Assembly (NCBI GenBank): GCA_027619145.1
Contig: JAQCGA010000259.1
Span: 1 to 6,289, forward strand
Direction of reading: 5' to 3'
Origin: a bacterium
GTDB lineage: Bacteria > Latescibacterota > UBA2968 > GCA-2709665
DNA: 6,289 nt
Under the pieces are notes generated by a model that saw nothing but the letters and a program-made list of their open reading frames with translations, was not told where the DNA came from and searched no databases. Numbering within the stretch: position 1 is the stretch's first letter; the number at the start of each line of letters is the position of its first letter. The translations under genes were made by a program, and so were the position numbers. Below are positions 5,252-6,289 of this stretch, in pieces.

Positions 5252-6289
5252 TCAGCTTTTGCGGCCGTATTTTTGGATGAAATCTTCTACCATTTCATGG
5301 GCCTGGTCGTCGCTGAATTGCTTCGGCGGGGTTTTCATGAAGTAGGAGGAGGGGCCGAGCAAGGGGCCTTTGAGGCCGTGGTCCAGACCCAGTTTGCAGC
5401 AGCGGACAGCGTCGATGACTACGCCGGCAGAGTTGGGCGAGTCCCAGACTTCGAGTTTGAGTTCCAGGTTGAGGGGCACACCGCCAAAGGTTTCGCCTTC
5501 CATGCGGATGTGGCACCACTTCCGGTCTTCCAACCATGGGACGTGATCGCTGGGGCCCACGTGGACATTTTTTTCACCCAGGTCGTAGTCGAGCTGAGAG
5601 GTGACGGCTCCGGTTTTGCTAATTTTCTTAGATTCGAGGCGGGAGCGTTCCAGCATGTTGTAAAAGTCTGTGTTGCCGCCAAAGTTGAGCTGGTAGGTGC
5701 GCAGGAGTTTCACGCCGCGTTCGCGGAAGAGGTGGGTTAGCACGCGGTGGACGATGGTGGCGCCTACCTGGGATTTGATGTCATCTCCAATGATAGGGAG
5801 GCCAGCTTTTTCAAAGCGCGCTGGCCAGTGTCCGGCACTGGCAATGAAGACGGGGACGCAGTTGATAAAGCCGCAGCCGGCCTGGAGGATTTGCTCTACG
5901 TACCATTTGGTGGCTTCTTCGCTGCCTACGGGGAGGTAGCTGACGACCACGTCTGTGCCGGTGGTTTTGAGGACTTCGGCCACGTCCACTGTGGAGCCTT
6001 CTGCTTTGGTGATGACCTGGGAAAGATAATGGCCCAGGCCGTCGTGGGTCATGCCGCGCTGTACGGGCACGTCCAGGTGGGGTACGTCTGCAAATTTGAT
6101 GGTGTTGTTCGGTTCGGCGAGGATGGCTTCGCTGAGGTCTTTGCCTACTTTTTCTTTCCCGATATCGAAGGCGGCAGAGAATTCGATGTCGCTGATGTGG
6201 TAGCCGCCCAGGTCTGCGTGCATCAGGCCGGGAACAAAGGCATCTTTGCTTGCATTTTTGTAGTACTGGACGCCCTGTACGAGGGAGGA
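5252..6289 (-). CDS. ino1: Inositol-3-phosphate synthase, short bacterial/archaeal type (5' end beyond window)
   Basis: This enzyme converts D-glucose 6-phosphate to 1D-myo-inositol 3-phosphate with catalytic NAD, the committed step to inositol and inositol lipids or solutes. The window holds the last 345 codons, read from 6289 down to a TGA at 5254-5252. The frame stays open to the edge, so the N terminus, including the Rossmann glycine motif, is outside; visible sequence begins [14 protein letters not shown]. Recognised family blocks, in order: [92 protein letters not shown], and [20 protein letters not shown]. The Lys-rich SKKISK block and the GDDIKSQ lysine are among conserved active-site regions. 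The sequence resembles the roughly 360-residue mycobacterial Ino1 more than the longer eukaryotic enzyme. The Met at 6223-6221 lies inside the fold and is not the start. The gene converges on the lipoprotein gene and shares a terminator with it; no functional link is evident. Confidence 0.95.
   Translation of the reverse strand, partial: SSLVQGVQYYKNASKDAFVPGLMHADLGGYHISDIEFSAAFDIGKEKVGKDLSEAILAEPNNTIKFADVPHLDVPVQRGMTHDGLGHYLSQVITKAEGSTVDVAEVLKTTGTDVVVSYLPVGSEEATKWYVEQILQAGCGFINCVPVFIASAGHWPARFEKAGLPIIGDDIKSQVGATIVHRVLTHLFRERGVKLLRTYQLNFGGNTDFYNMLERSRLESKKISKTGAVTSQLDYDLGEKNVHVGPSDHVPWLEDRKWCHIRMEGETFGGVPLNLELKLEVWDSPNSAGVVIDAVRCCKLGLDHGLKGPLLGPSSYFMKTPPKQFSDDQAHEMVEDFIQKYGRKS

Noticed and set aside
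5138..5740. 200-codon + strand frame starting across the terminator
   Set aside because: It overlaps the antisense of the ino1-type gene, whose family blocks are unmistakable, and its start lies just before the terminator hairpin with no ribosome binding site.

Overview
The window appears to come from a bacterium of an uncultured or poorly sampled lineage. It encodes a GWxTD/TPR protein, a family common in Bacteroidota-related (FCB), Acidobacteriota and neighbouring candidate phyla, and an inositol-3-phosphate synthase of the short actinobacterial/archaeal type. The lineage call is weak inference. The + strand is strongly G-rich (and T-rich at codon ends) through the two forward genes, and it stays G-rich inside the reverse-strand gene. 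This suggests a replication-strand skew with + as the leading strand.

Layout. Positions 1-84 may be the last codons of an upstream gene. Positions 88-2565 (+) encode an exported 825-residue protein with a signal peptide, about seven TPR-like repeats, a GWxTD-type domain whose name motif is degenerate, and C-terminal beta domains. A 60-base gap with a good ribosome binding site leads to a second forward gene, 2626-5088. It encodes a large lipoprotein with an unusual domain order: lipobox, SLBB-like beta-grasp domain, an uncharacterised segment, 31 uninterrupted nine-residue Gly repeats resembling the Tcp10_C/G-box sheet of eukaryotic CPAP/SAS-4, an Ig-like segment, and a C-terminal CAP/SCP-like domain. 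The two forward genes are probably co-transcribed and both products are exported. They may form an envelope or surface assembly, but no function is established. A strong bidirectional terminator at 5149-5182 separates them from the convergent ino1-type gene (5252 to beyond the right edge, - strand).

The most striking local event is a 162-bp palindromic, MITE-like element (2666-2827) with 15-bp terminal inverted repeats and a TTA target duplication. It sits inside the signal peptide of the lipoprotein gene. Element plus one duplicated TTA is 165 bp, exactly 55 codons, with no stop in the gene's frame. Removing it on paper rejoins a textbook lipoprotein signal peptide. It therefore behaves like an in-frame, protein-coding palindromic insertion, comparable in style to Rickettsia palindromic elements, although no relationship to those is shown.
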